Origin: Bromus sterilis
Taxonomy: Eukaryota; Streptophyta; Magnoliopsida; Poales; Poaceae
Reading direction: 5' to 3'
Assembly: GCA_950022295.1 (NCBI GenBank)
Contig: OX465598.1
Coordinates: forward strand, 186,243,501 to 186,307,500
DNA: 64,000 bases
Shown in pieces: positions 10,870 to 20,536 of this stretch. The stretch's first letter is position 1. Every line of letters begins with the position of its first letter. A program made the position numbers and the translations under genes. The notes under the pieces were generated by a model. The model was not told the DNA's origin. It worked only from the letters and a program-made list of their open reading frames with translations, and did no database searches.

Positions 10870-11589
10870 CCGGCGGCCTGGCTACTCTGGTGGCCGGAGC
10901 TGGGTTGGCCGGCGGCTGCCCTCGGGCAAGGTGGAGGCGGCGGTGGAGAGAGAGGTTGGTGGGAGGTTGACTCGATCTGGGCCGTCGAATCGTGAGATCT
11001 AACGGTCCAGATCTGAGAGGGCTAGGTTTGCTGCGAAAATGGGCAAAATTGGGCAATTTTCAGATCTGGGGGCTGTCTAGTGGCTTAGGAAAAACCCTAA
11101 GTGGTGGGATGGTCTATTTATAGCCCGGGTGGCTGGCAGTTTGCAAAAACGTCCTCGGTTTCTCTCTCGCGCGTCCGGTCTTTACGTTTCTGACCGCCGG
11201 GGGTCCGCAGTACCTCCGATTCGGGTAAAACTTCGAACTGCGCGATCAGCACGTCGAGCCGGAGGCGTTCACCTCGCGCTGGAACCGTTCCGAGAACACT
11301 TTCCGGCGCGCTAAAAAAATATCCCGTTTAATTATTAAATGGGGTTTTTCGTTCCGTTGGCTGCGGCTGGTCTCGTGCGGTTTTCGCGACGGTGATCGGG
11401 CGAAACCAGGTGTCGCAAATGTCGAGTGTCAGGGTGTCAAGGGTCGGTCTCCGTCCGATACGAGATCAGAGGGGAAAAAATAACCGCCGATCGATAAATC
11501 GGGGATGCAAACACCGCAAACAAATCAGACAATCAATCAATTCACACCGAAAACAAAATTTTTAATTTTTGTGAAATCTGGGCTGTTAC
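10870..11589 (-). repeat. fragment of a different TGTAACAGCCC-type LTR
   Basis: On the minus strand it starts TGTAACAGCCCAGATTTC at 11589 and runs to 10870, where the chromovirus LTR begins. It shares the first eleven bases with that LTR but not the rest. A TATA-like box lies at 11113-11123. The simplest reading is an older chromovirus-type LTR into which the 1-10869 element inserted. Confidence 0.65.
11113..11123 (-). promoter_or_regulatory. TATA-like box in LTR fragment
   Basis: The minus strand reads GCTATAAATAGACC around this position, about 470 bases into the LTR. The sequence just downstream (CCCACCACTTAGGG) is a plausible transcription start region. It is isolated from any coding sequence. 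Confidence 0.5.
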
Positions 11590-12259
11590 AGTGCTTGTAA
11601 CGTGGTTGCAAGGATTTTTTACTTTACGCAAAGTTCTTTTAATGCAGTTGTCTAATGCTTTTGGTTTACACTTTGGGGGGGTACTCGCAACTTAATACCA
11701 ACGAGATGTTCTGGATAGATATCTCAAGGTGGATGATTAGTAGTATATGTAGATGGATTTCGGTCTACTTATTTATGCGTACTGCCCATGCTTATGAGCG
11801 TCTTCCTTTCTTTTGTAGCATAGTTACCGTTGCGGTGGGTTTATAATCCTGTCAATTAACCATCTGTAATTTGTTTACCCCTCATAGAAAATTTATCGTC
11901 TTTTGGGAGAGAGACATCACTAGTGAACATCACGGGACCCCCGTCCATATTTTCATCTTTGTTTACAAGCTATTTCCTTTTCAGTATTTTCTTTCAGTTG
12001 CTATAATTATCATTATCCCTTGTGTGTTTGACCCTTTGTGAACAACAAGACCGGAGAGATTGAAAACCTCTCTGAACTTCGTTGGGAGCAAAGTTAATTG
12101 TATCGTGTGCAGGTCCGCGTCAGGTGCGCCGCTGACACCTACTTATCATTCCCGGAGTCCTACGGGAGACAAACCCTATCCTCTACATAGGGGAAATTTG
12201 CTGCTATCCTACATCTCACCTTTCACTTGGGGTAACCAACGAAGGCCGAGAAGCCATTA
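11590..12259 (+). repeat. 3' part of an Athila-type LTR
   Basis: This is similar, in reverse orientation, to 59398-60080. Shared landmarks are the tract encoding NEMFWIDISRWM, a CGTTGGGAGCAAAGTTA block, and the end block TTGGGGTAACCAACGA followed by GAGAAGCCAT. The 5' half of the LTR is missing, cut by the chromovirus sequences. The end at about 12259 coincides with the LTR end of the other copy. Its plus orientation agrees with the related internal region and LTR start at 25502-28350, so both probably belong to one disrupted element. Confidence 0.6.
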
Positions 12260-12435
12260 ACACTTCCACGCCATCAGAGCACCCAAATGCCCGCTCGACA
12301 TCCTTCCTGCAAGACTCCTGGCACTTGGCAAAGTGGGCGTACTTCCCTCCTGGCACATGGTTTGAGATAGTCTTCACAAATACCAGCCATCTTGGATAGA
12401 TGCCATCTGCTAGGTAGTATCCCTTGTTGTACAGG
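12260..12435 (-). pseudogene. Harbinger transposase, C-terminal catalytic fragment
   Basis: The frame reads YNKGYYLADGIYPRW, then RKDVERAFG, the block holding the third catalytic residue (E) of the DDE_Tnp_4 / plant PIF transposase fold. Family members continue for several dozen residues after ERAFG; here the similarity ends at once and unrelated sequence follows. The upstream half of the protein is at 24205-25452, separated by the 11.8-kb Tat insertion. Nonfunctional. Confidence 0.85.
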
Positions 12436-12882
12436 TGACGGGGATCAACCCCGGCAAATCCCATGGTCAGGGACCCTGTGTTAGTCATGAGAGGCACAGG
12501 TTGGACGATAGCTCGTCGGCAAACAAGAGGATACATTCCTGCTCGATATTATTGATGAGGGAGATGCGATTACAGTGGATGCCAAGGCTGGAGCGCTCAA
12601 GGATAGGGTTACAAATGATATTGGTTGCCTTTGGCGTCGCCCATCCTAGCCCTTATATGCCGGGCTAGGTCTCGGGGAATTCATCTATGTTTACAGGTAA
12701 GCTTTCCTAACCCTAGCTTGCTCCGTACGACAGGTGTTTGCACCTTCCTTGTGAGTCGCAGACTCCTACGTCGGTGCCAATTAGCGGGCCAAGGCGGGTC
12801 CAGGCGGGTCTTCATGGGCTTTCTATCTTCAGGGACACCGGGTAGGCCCATCTGTAGGAGTCGTGGGGTCACCCCCTCGTCA
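12436..12882 (-). repeat. 3' LTR of the Tat element
   Basis: Starts TGACGGGGATCAACCCC and ends CCCCCTCGTCA on the plus strand. The ACAGG flank precedes it at 12431-12435. Confidence 0.93.
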
Positions 12883-12896
12883 GTAGCCCCCGAGTG
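12883..12896 (-). other. polypurine-tract region of the Tat element
   Basis: On the minus strand CACTCGGGGGCTAC abuts the 3' LTR (TGACGAGG). A G-rich tract of this form is usual in Tat elements. The same GGCACTCGGGGGCT string starts every unit of the tandem array at 19762-20364. Confidence 0.65.
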
Positions 12897-14148
12897 CCTG
12901 GGGGACTCGAAGAGTCGCGCAGCGACTCAAGTACATCCATTTGTTTGGTCGTTTGTATGCGTGGTACAACCGCAGGTCGCTGGCAGTCTGGTGGCCATGA
13001 CAAAACCTGTTTCGAGGGATGCTAAGCTGAAAGGGCCCAAGGAGTCGACTGGTCGAGCCTTGGTGAATTGCGCTAGTGGCAAATACCGCAGTAGCCCAAT
13101 CTAACCCACGTCCCTCGACGTGAGCTTGGAACACTGGAGTCAAGCAAAATTCCTGCCGCTTCAGGTCTTACGGTGTTCATTTGCCGCCAGTAATGTGCAT
13201 AGCCTAAGGCGCGTCCGCCCGGCTTTTTCTATCATGCGCATCGCATGGAAAAGGTTGGGAGTGAAATCGCTCTTCGGCAAGTCCCAGCCCGGCCGAACTT
13301 CGCAGCGGGGTCTTACCTACACGCTAATCTTGCGTGGCATCTGGGCACAGTGTGTCGTGTTCCAGAAATGTCTATTTTTGAGGCGCGGAGCCTAATATTA
13401 TTGCACCCACTTGGAACAAAACATCAAGCGAGTTGTTCACTTGTTCACCCGCGGAGCTTGTTTCGAGTGCTCCGGCGAGGGGTTCTTTGCGAGTGGTCAC
13501 TCGAATGCCGTTTCGGCTCTTGAGGTGAGGAAGCACCTGAGACTCTTAGCGTCGTATGATCTTGGTGAATGCATGTTTGTCTTGTGTCGGGTTGAGGGAT
13601 CACCCGAGACTCTCGTGAGTGCGAGTGGTCACTCGAGCACATTGCTGACCTTTGGGTGAGGGAGCACCTGGGACTCTTATGATGTGCTCTCCCGATGGGA
13701 GTAAGATGTTTTTCTTCATCGGGAAAAAGATCTGAAAGATAAAATCTCTGAGCCTTGATGGCGTACTCCGTAGGCCTTGCTGTGATATGACGTTGGCGTG
13801 GTCTTCTGGTGTTTTTGACCACTGTAGCCTGCCGAAGGAAATGACTTGGCGCTGTCCCGCCGAAATTTTCGTGTCGCGCGATCATGGTCCTCTTTTTGCG
13901 CGCGTAGTGGGCGGTGTTGTCACTGCGCCGGTTGGATTTTCCATACTTTTCGCCTGTTTATGGGATCGTGCCACGTTTGCTGGGCGATAAGTTTGGACGG
14001 TGCCCCTTCTTGCTAGGCTCTTGGGTTAAATACCTTGCGGCTGGGTAAATTGTAGGTTTTACCCAGCCATTGCCTTCCTTCTTTTTCTCTGTTTCCTTCT
14101 TGTTCTTGAGCCTTCATCTTTTCTCCTCTGCGGGCTGCTGCAGGATCT
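12897..14148. other. noncoding stretch of the Tat element upstream of the antisense gene
   Basis: There is no domain on either strand. In element orientation it is 3' untranslated sequence; for the plus-strand antisense gene it is the promoter side. A weak TATA-like GGTTAAATACC lies near 14025, about 120 bases before the putative start. Confidence 0.4.
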
Positions 14149-14558
14149 ATGACCAAGCACCCCCGTAGTGCTGTAGAGTCGGCCAAGATGTCCGGCAAGT
14201 GGGAGCGGTCCACGTTCGGGGCCGGAGATCTGGATTCGCTGGTTGCTGACGGCGTGGTGGTGGAGGGTGATGTGCGTCTCCCTGGTGATGAGTCGATTCT
14301 AGCGCTGGCGGCGGACGAGCGGGTATGCTTCCAGGCTTTCTTCCACCGCGGGTTTGCTCTTTCGTTGCACCTTTCGTTCGCGGCTTGCTGTATTCCTATC
14401 GGCTCCAGTTGCATGACCTGACTCCCAACGGAATTTTGCACATTGCGTGTTTCATCACTCTTTATGAGGCCTTCCTGGGGATTTACCCCTATTGGGGACT
14501 TTGGAGGCGCCTTTTTAGTATAAAAAGGACGAACTCTGAGTACGCCGTGGGTCGGGTG

Positions 14559-15474
14559 TGATGAGGACATCCCTACTAATGTTACACCCATACCCTCACC
14601 AACTACACATACTGGACCAGTTACTAGAGCACGTGCACGTCAACTAAATTATCAGGTACTTTCGTTTCTTGCGAATCGTTCTATTGTTCATGAACATATG
14701 ATGCTGCCTAAATTAGATACTTTTGTTTTGGTTATGAATGAAGGACCTAGCATGGACAAGAAGGATGGTCATTGGAGCGGGATCAAGAATGGAGAAGAAG
14801 GTGCGCGCGGGGGAAAGTACAGTGGAGCTTCCTGTGGGGATTTTCGCACGTTGAAGCCACCATAAGGCATGCATGAAGGCTTGGACGGAATACACGAGAT
14901 GCCACTTCATTATTTTCGTCCAAGAGCAATTATAGGTGTTGCGTCACCTTAATATTGGGCTGGGCCCATGTAATTTTGAAATACCACATTATAGGCTGTT
15001 TTTAGAGTCCGTATGTGTGGGGAAACCGAGTTAGGGTTGTTTTCGGACCCCACCTCCAAGGGGTCACGAAAATCCCCTCTGTTCCCCCATATATACAGCC
15101 CTTAGGGCGTCGTTTAGACTTGGGTTTTAATTAGATATAAGTTAGCCATAGCCGCAACTTCGAGCTCTTCGTTTGTGTCATCCGACCAGGCCAAGACCTC
15201 ATTGGAACCCCAACTTTCGTAATCATTCATCTTATATTCGCAATATCCAGATTGCAATTCTTAGTTCTTGCTTGTTCTTCGATTGCTTGCAGGAATTAGA
15301 CCTTCGTGGTCAGGTTGATCGTGCATCCGCGGGATCAATAACCTCTCGGAGTTGGTTTAGCGATCGCTAAGGCGCAACGTCTTCGCACGTTCGTAGTCGG
15401 ATCGTGAAAGTCGCCTCCACCATAATCGATCTCCACCATCTCATCGAAACATCGGGACACCTTCGCCTCTATCA
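14559..15474 (+). repeat. solo LTR A of the CRM-like family
   Basis: A 916-bp LTR starting TGATGAGGACATCC and ending CGCCTCTATCA, flanked by a perfect 5-bp duplication GGGTG (14554-14558, 15475-15479). It splits the antisense gene between its YAVGRV and GISIGG codons. No internal region remains, so it arose by LTR-LTR recombination. The full relative is at 33435-40965. Confidence 0.95.
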
Positions 15475-17271
15475 GGGTGGGTATCTCCATTGGGGGTAAA
15501 CATTCGTATTTTGACTTGGAGAAAATCGATTCCGTTAGCGGCTGGCGAAAAGGCTGGTTTTATCTGAAGGATCGCTGCGTTGTTGGTCAACAATTTGGTC
15601 TTGCTTCTTTCAATCCGGGAACGCGGGTGGTCAGACAGCCTTCGTGGTCTCATTCCTTGACCGAGGTGGAGTCGTCCGAGCTGACTCCGTTTTTGGAGAG
15701 GATTGCTGTGTTGAAGGATAACTTGATTGGTGGTCAGCCCATCTCTGTTTTTGTGGCGAGGCGAGTTCAACCGTTGCAGCATCGAACTCGTCCTATGTGG
15801 AAGTACGAGGGACTCGGTGACTCGACGAGATGCTCACCTCAAGAGCTTGAACCTAACGCCCTGCTGACTCGCATCCAACATGTGACCAAGTGCTCGAGTA
15901 TTTCGGAAATGCGCCTTGTCCTTCCGTATGCTTCTGATCATTCTCCGCCGCCGGTTGGTGCCCGTGTTCATTCGTTTGTTTGGACAAGTACCTAGTTTTG
16001 CTTTCTTGTTGACATTGCTTGCCTTGCAGGGCCATGCTCCGGCGCTGTGTAATCCTTTGCAGCCGGAGGACGCCAATATTCTTGAAGAACCTGGTGCTTC
16101 CGCAGCTGATGATGCTGCGCCAACTGTTGATGCTGAAACTGTGCTGGTGGAAACTGGAGATAGTGAAGATTCGAGTCCCTTTCGCGTGAAGCGGTCGTGC
16201 CCCTTGAGCGCTGAAGATCATGATGCATTGGGTGATGCTGTCCCACCGGCTGCTCCGTTTTCTGGGCCTTCCCCTTCGGCTGCTACTCCGGCCGCTGCTC
16301 CGAAGAGGGTCAGGCTTGGGAGGCTGGGGCGCCCTCGTGCTGCGCGTGTCGGGTAAGAATCTGCTGGATTTTTCCCGTTCCCTTTTCCTTGTTCCTGCGT
16401 CTGATAATGCTTATCTTGTAGTGTTGCGACTGCTCCGGCGGCTTCGTGCACCAGCGCAGCTACTACTGACTTGAAGTCACCGGACTCTGGGGCGGTAGCC
16501 AAGCATCTTGAGGACCCCTCGGCTGCTGCTGGTCAATCTGGGCCGTCGGCGGCTCCTGTCGTTCCGACTGCGGGTGTAATTCCTGGTGCGCCCTCTTCTG
16601 AGGCGCCTGGTGCTGTTGCTCCTGAGTCCAAGCCTACTGAACTTGGTCCCCCGTACTTTGGCCGGCTTGATCTGGCGATTGAAGACAAGGCTCGTGTTTT
16701 CGACCACGTCTCCATGCTGGTAAGTTGATTCGTGCCTGTGCGACTTTATCATTGGGGGCACGGCAGTGCTCCCGATGGGAGTATCCCTCGAGGCTACAAG
16801 TAACTGCTTGCAGTTGCTTGTAGTCTTGTCTTTTCTTATCATATGATTGTCTGGATTTTGCAGCCTGTTTTCCAACACTGTGAGCGCTTGGTGATTGATG
16901 CTGAGCGTTGGCAAGGGCCCATGATTCTGCCCAGGATGCTTTGTCTGCGATGAGCGGTGAGTTTTCATTCTTGCGCTACTGAGTTTTGGCCACTGCGTCT
17001 TTTGTTTTGAGTACTGTCTTGCCTCGCAGACCGTCGCCAGGCTGCCGAGAAGCAAGCCGAGAAGGCGGGGAGGACGGTTTCCCTTCTTAAGGATACCTTG
17101 GCTTCCAAGGAGGCGGAGTTGCATGGTCAACACGAGGAGCTGGTTCGCCTTCGTCAGGCTGAGGACGCGCGTGCGCGGGTGGAGGCAGTCGAGGGCAAAC
17201 GTCTTCGCGCCTTAGCAGACTCGCTTGTGTGTAAGTTTGGCATTCATCCATTGGTCTTGTTGTTCCTACTG

Positions 17272-18187
17272 TGATAGAGGCGAAGGTGTCCCGATGTTTC
17301 GATGAGATAATGGAGATCGATTTTGGTGGAGTAGACTTTCACGACCCGACTACGAACGTGCGAAGACGTTGCGCCTTAGCAATCGCTAAACCAACTCCGA
17401 GAGGTTATTGATCCCGCGGATGCACGATCAAACTGACCACGAAGGTCAATTCCTGCAAGCAATCGAAGAACAAGCAAGAACTAAGAATTGCAATCTGGAT
17501 ATTGCGAATATAAGATGAAAGATTAACAGAAGTTGGGGTTCCAATGCGGTCTTGGCCTGGTCGGACGACACAAACAAAGAACTCGAAGTTGCGGCTATGG
17601 CTAACTTAAATCTAATTAAAACCCAAGTCTAAACGACGCCCTAAGGGCTGTATATATGGGAGAACAGAGGGGATATTCGTGACCCCTTGGAGGTGGGGCC
17701 CGAAAACAACCCTAACTCGGTTTCCCCACACATACGGACTCTAAAAACAGCCTACAATGTGGTATTTCGAAATTACATGGGCCCAGCCCAATATTAAGGT
17801 GACGCAGCACCTATAATTGCTCTTGGACGAAAATAATGAAGTGGCATCTCGTGTATTTCGTCCAAGCCTTCATGCATGCCTTATGGTGGCTTCAAAGTGC
17901 GAAAATCCCCACTGGAAGCTCCATTGTTATTTCCCGCGCGCGCACCTTCTTCTCCATGCTTGATCCCGCTCCAATGACCGTCCTTCTTGTCCATGCTAGG
18001 TCCTTCATTCATAAGCAAAACAAAAGTATCTAATTTAGGCAGCATCATATGTTCATGAACATTAGAAGGATTCGCAAGAAACGAAAGTACCTGATAATTT
18101 AGTTGACGTGCACGTGCTCTAGTAACTGGTCCAGTATGTGTAGTTGGTGAAGATGTGGGTGTAACATTAGTAGAGATGTCCTTATCA
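17272..18187 (-). repeat. solo LTR B of the CRM-like family
   Basis: A 916-bp LTR in minus orientation, from TGATAGAGGCG to TGTCCTTATCA, flanked by a perfect duplication TACTG (17267-17271, 18188-18192). It sits in an intron of the antisense gene. Without it and one target copy the intron would be 75 bp, like the gene's other introns. Confidence 0.95.
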
Positions 18188-19109
18188 TACTGTCTTCCCG
18201 TGATGACGTTTCTTTGCTTGGTACAGCTGCTATAGGTGCGAAACCGATGGAAGCTTCTGCGTCAGGGTCTGGAATTCTCCAAGGTGTTGTAGATGCTGTT
18301 GCAGGTGTTGTTGCAGTGGTTGGGGACGTGTGCACCTGGGCTTCCGATCTTGTGAGTCTTGTGCACGAACACCTTATGCCGGAGGGTTCAAGGGTGCCTG
18401 AAGGCATGGGCGCTCGGGTGGCTGCATTCGTCCCTGATGGGAAGCGTATGGTGGAGCTAGTTGCGGAGAGCGTGGTGAGTGGTTCTTCCACGACCCTTGT
18501 TGTCCTTATGGGGCATGGGATTTCCATTAATGATTCCTTGGTTGAGACCATCCCGGACTATTCTGATGAGCAGAGCGATCGAGCCGATACTCTGGCTCGT
18601 CGCCTGCAACAGGTTGTAGATGCCCAGAGTCCCCCTGTCTTAGGTGAGGGGGAGGCACAACAGTGTTGCATCGCTTTGAAACTTTGTCTGGAATTCGTGA
18701 CTCCATTGTGCTGGTTGATCTTTTGCTACCTTTATCTGAGTGACTGCTTGGCTGTTCCTCTTGCTGCTTTTTGATTTCTTTGTTTTGTTCATCCTGCGGT
18801 AGGCCACTCCGGGCGTTCTTCGTCCTTGGAATTCGCTAAAGGATGACGCTCGCGACGGTGCCTACGAGTCCGTTTGCTTGTGACTGAAGGACGCTGAGCG
18901 GGAGATTGTTCGACTGAAGGGATCCATAGCCGTTCAGTGTACTCGGCGCCAGCGTGCCGAGCCGTGGTTGAGAACCTTGCTTCGTGGGTGGTGAAGTTGT
19001 CCGACCTCCTGCGGGGTGAGTTTCTCCTCTGCTTGGTTGCTCGATTCCGTTTTGTAGGTTTTGCTGTCTCTGTCTTGATCGTGGTTTTTGACTTTCTAAG
19101 TGCTGGCAG

Positions 19110-19621
19110 GGCGATCTCGGGATGAAGAGAGGGCCGTTCAGTGGGAGATGTCACGGCTTGATGATCCCAGAGTGCAGGCGAGCAATCCCTTTTGGGCGGA
19201 TGGGGCTCGTGCTCGAGCGTTTGCTTTGCTTCGTCTCCGAGTTGAGCTGGTGCCGGATGCTCTCAAATACTGCCAGCGGATATTGGGTGGTATCCATGCT
19301 GAGTTCTATCCGCTGGAGGTGGTTCCTTCGTCCCTTGAGAGGCTTTGTCGCGTATTTTCTCAGCCTTTCGAGTTACGTCGAGTGATGGATCATCAGATTC
19401 GTGCTGGAGCCCAAGCTGCTTTGGGTTTGGTCCATAGTCATTGGCCGGGGGTGGATTTTGCTCAGGTGGTGGCGGGTCCTCCAGGCGGTAGGGATCATCC
19501 GATGAATGAGCACTACATGGTTGTAGATAAACCTGTGCGCCAGGTTGTGAGGCGATTTTGCGAAGAGAACGACCGCCATCTGGGTGCACTTGTTAAGGCG
19601 AAGTTGGAGCCTAAAGATTAG
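19110..19621 (+). CDS. last exon of the Tat antisense gene
   Basis: Preceded by a TGGCAG acceptor. The open frame runs about 170 codons to TAG at 19619-19621. Visible features are an Arg/Glu-rich start (RSRDEERAVQWEM), a hydrophobic middle (ALLRLRVELVPDALKYC) and a His/Asp-containing tail. This exon has no stop or frameshift, unlike exons 1, 4 and 7. I do not recognise a catalytic motif. It converges on the gag-pro frame across the 67-bp array. Confidence 0.6.
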
Positions 19622-19761
19622 GTGCTTCCCTTCGTTGTATATGCTTCTTCTTGGTGGTATATATTCCATGCTGTCTTGGTTGTGTCGCGGGGGATCGTCT
19701 GCGTTGTAGTTGCGGGGGACGTTCCAGAGGGTTGCCGCGGCAAGCCCCCGTGTGTAAAAGT

Positions 19762-20364
19762 TTTTATGTGTCGCGGTTGCGAAGAGCGCCTTGGGGGGTG
19801 GCGGCTTCGGCGAGCCCCCGAGTGCCAAGTTAATGTGCCGCGATTGCGGAGGACGCCTCGGGGGGTGGCGGCTTCGGCGAGCCCCCGAGTGCCATGTTGA
19901 TGTGCCACGATTGCGGAGGATGCCTCGGGGGGTGGCAGCTTCGGCGAGCCCCCGAGTGCCAAGTTAATGTGCCGCGATTGCGGAGGACGCCTCGGGGGGT
20001 GGCTGCTTCGGCGAGCCCCCGAGTGCCAAGCTAATGTGCCGCGATTGCGGAGGACGCCTCGGGGGGTGGCTGCTTTGGTGAGCCCCCGAGTGCCAAGTTA
20101 ATGTGCCGCGATTGCGGAGGACGCCTCGGGGGGTGGCTGCTTCGGCGAGCCCCCGAGTGCCAAGTTAATGTGCCGCGATTGCGGAGGACGCCTCGGGGGG
20201 TGGCTGCTTCGGTGAGCCCCCGAGTGCCAAGTTAATGTGGCACGATTGTGGAGGACGCCTCGGGGGGTGGCTGCTTCGGCGAGCCCCCGAGTGCCAAGTT
20301 AATGTGCCGCGATTGCGGAGGACGCCTCGGGGGGTGGCTGCTTCGGCGAGCCCCCGAGTGCCAA
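19762..20364. repeat. tandem array, 67-bp unit, about nine copies
   Basis: Unit starts fall at 19829, 19896, 19963, 20030, 20097, 20164, 20231 and 20298, exactly 67 bp apart, with a more degenerate first unit from about 19762. Each unit contains the inverted pair CTCGGGGG / CCCCCGAG with a loop of about 17 bases. The minus-strand start GGCACTCGGGGGCT equals the element's polypurine-tract region. The array lies between the convergent ends of gag-pro and the antisense gene. Confidence 0.95.
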
Positions 20365-20536
20365 CAGATTTTGGGGAAAATATTTATGTAATACTTTTCC
20401 TGCTGTCTCTTACAAAGAGTAGGGGGGTTCTGTTGAAGACAGATCCCTTTTTCTTAGAACGATGATGTAGTGGCCTTAAAGGCTTGGTAGCTTTGTCTCC
20501 GAGTGCCTGGGTTCTTCGGGCGATGTTCCTTTCCTT

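Larger units (their letters stand above)
14149..19621 (+). pseudogene. antisense gene of the Tat element, eight exons, Transposase_28-type domain
   Basis: Coding segments 14149-15953, 16030-16352, 16422-16719, 16864-16956, 17030-17230, 18227-18643, 18803-19015 and 19110-19621 are separated by GT-AG introns, most of whose junctions keep frame and phase. The first segment has the 'putative gypsy type transposon' (Transposase_28) signature, for example LHDLTPNGILHIACF, YFDLEKIDSV and RTRPMWKYEG. The middle is Ala/Pro-rich, exon 5 looks coiled-coil, and the last exon ends NDRHLGALVKAKLEPKD. The function is unknown; antisense genes of this type are described in Tat elements. It is broken by a one-base deletion near 14372, solo LTRs at 14559 (exon) and 17272 (intron), a frameshift in exon 4, and a frameshift plus stop in exon 7. 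Transcription runs opposite to gag. Confidence 0.75.

Noticed and set aside
12436..12882. Ends of a Mutator-type transposon with an 8-bp target.
   Set aside because: The flanking similarity (ACAGGTGA / ACTGGTGA) is partly the LTR's own TGA; with TG...CA ends, PBS and gag the 5-bp LTR reading fits better.
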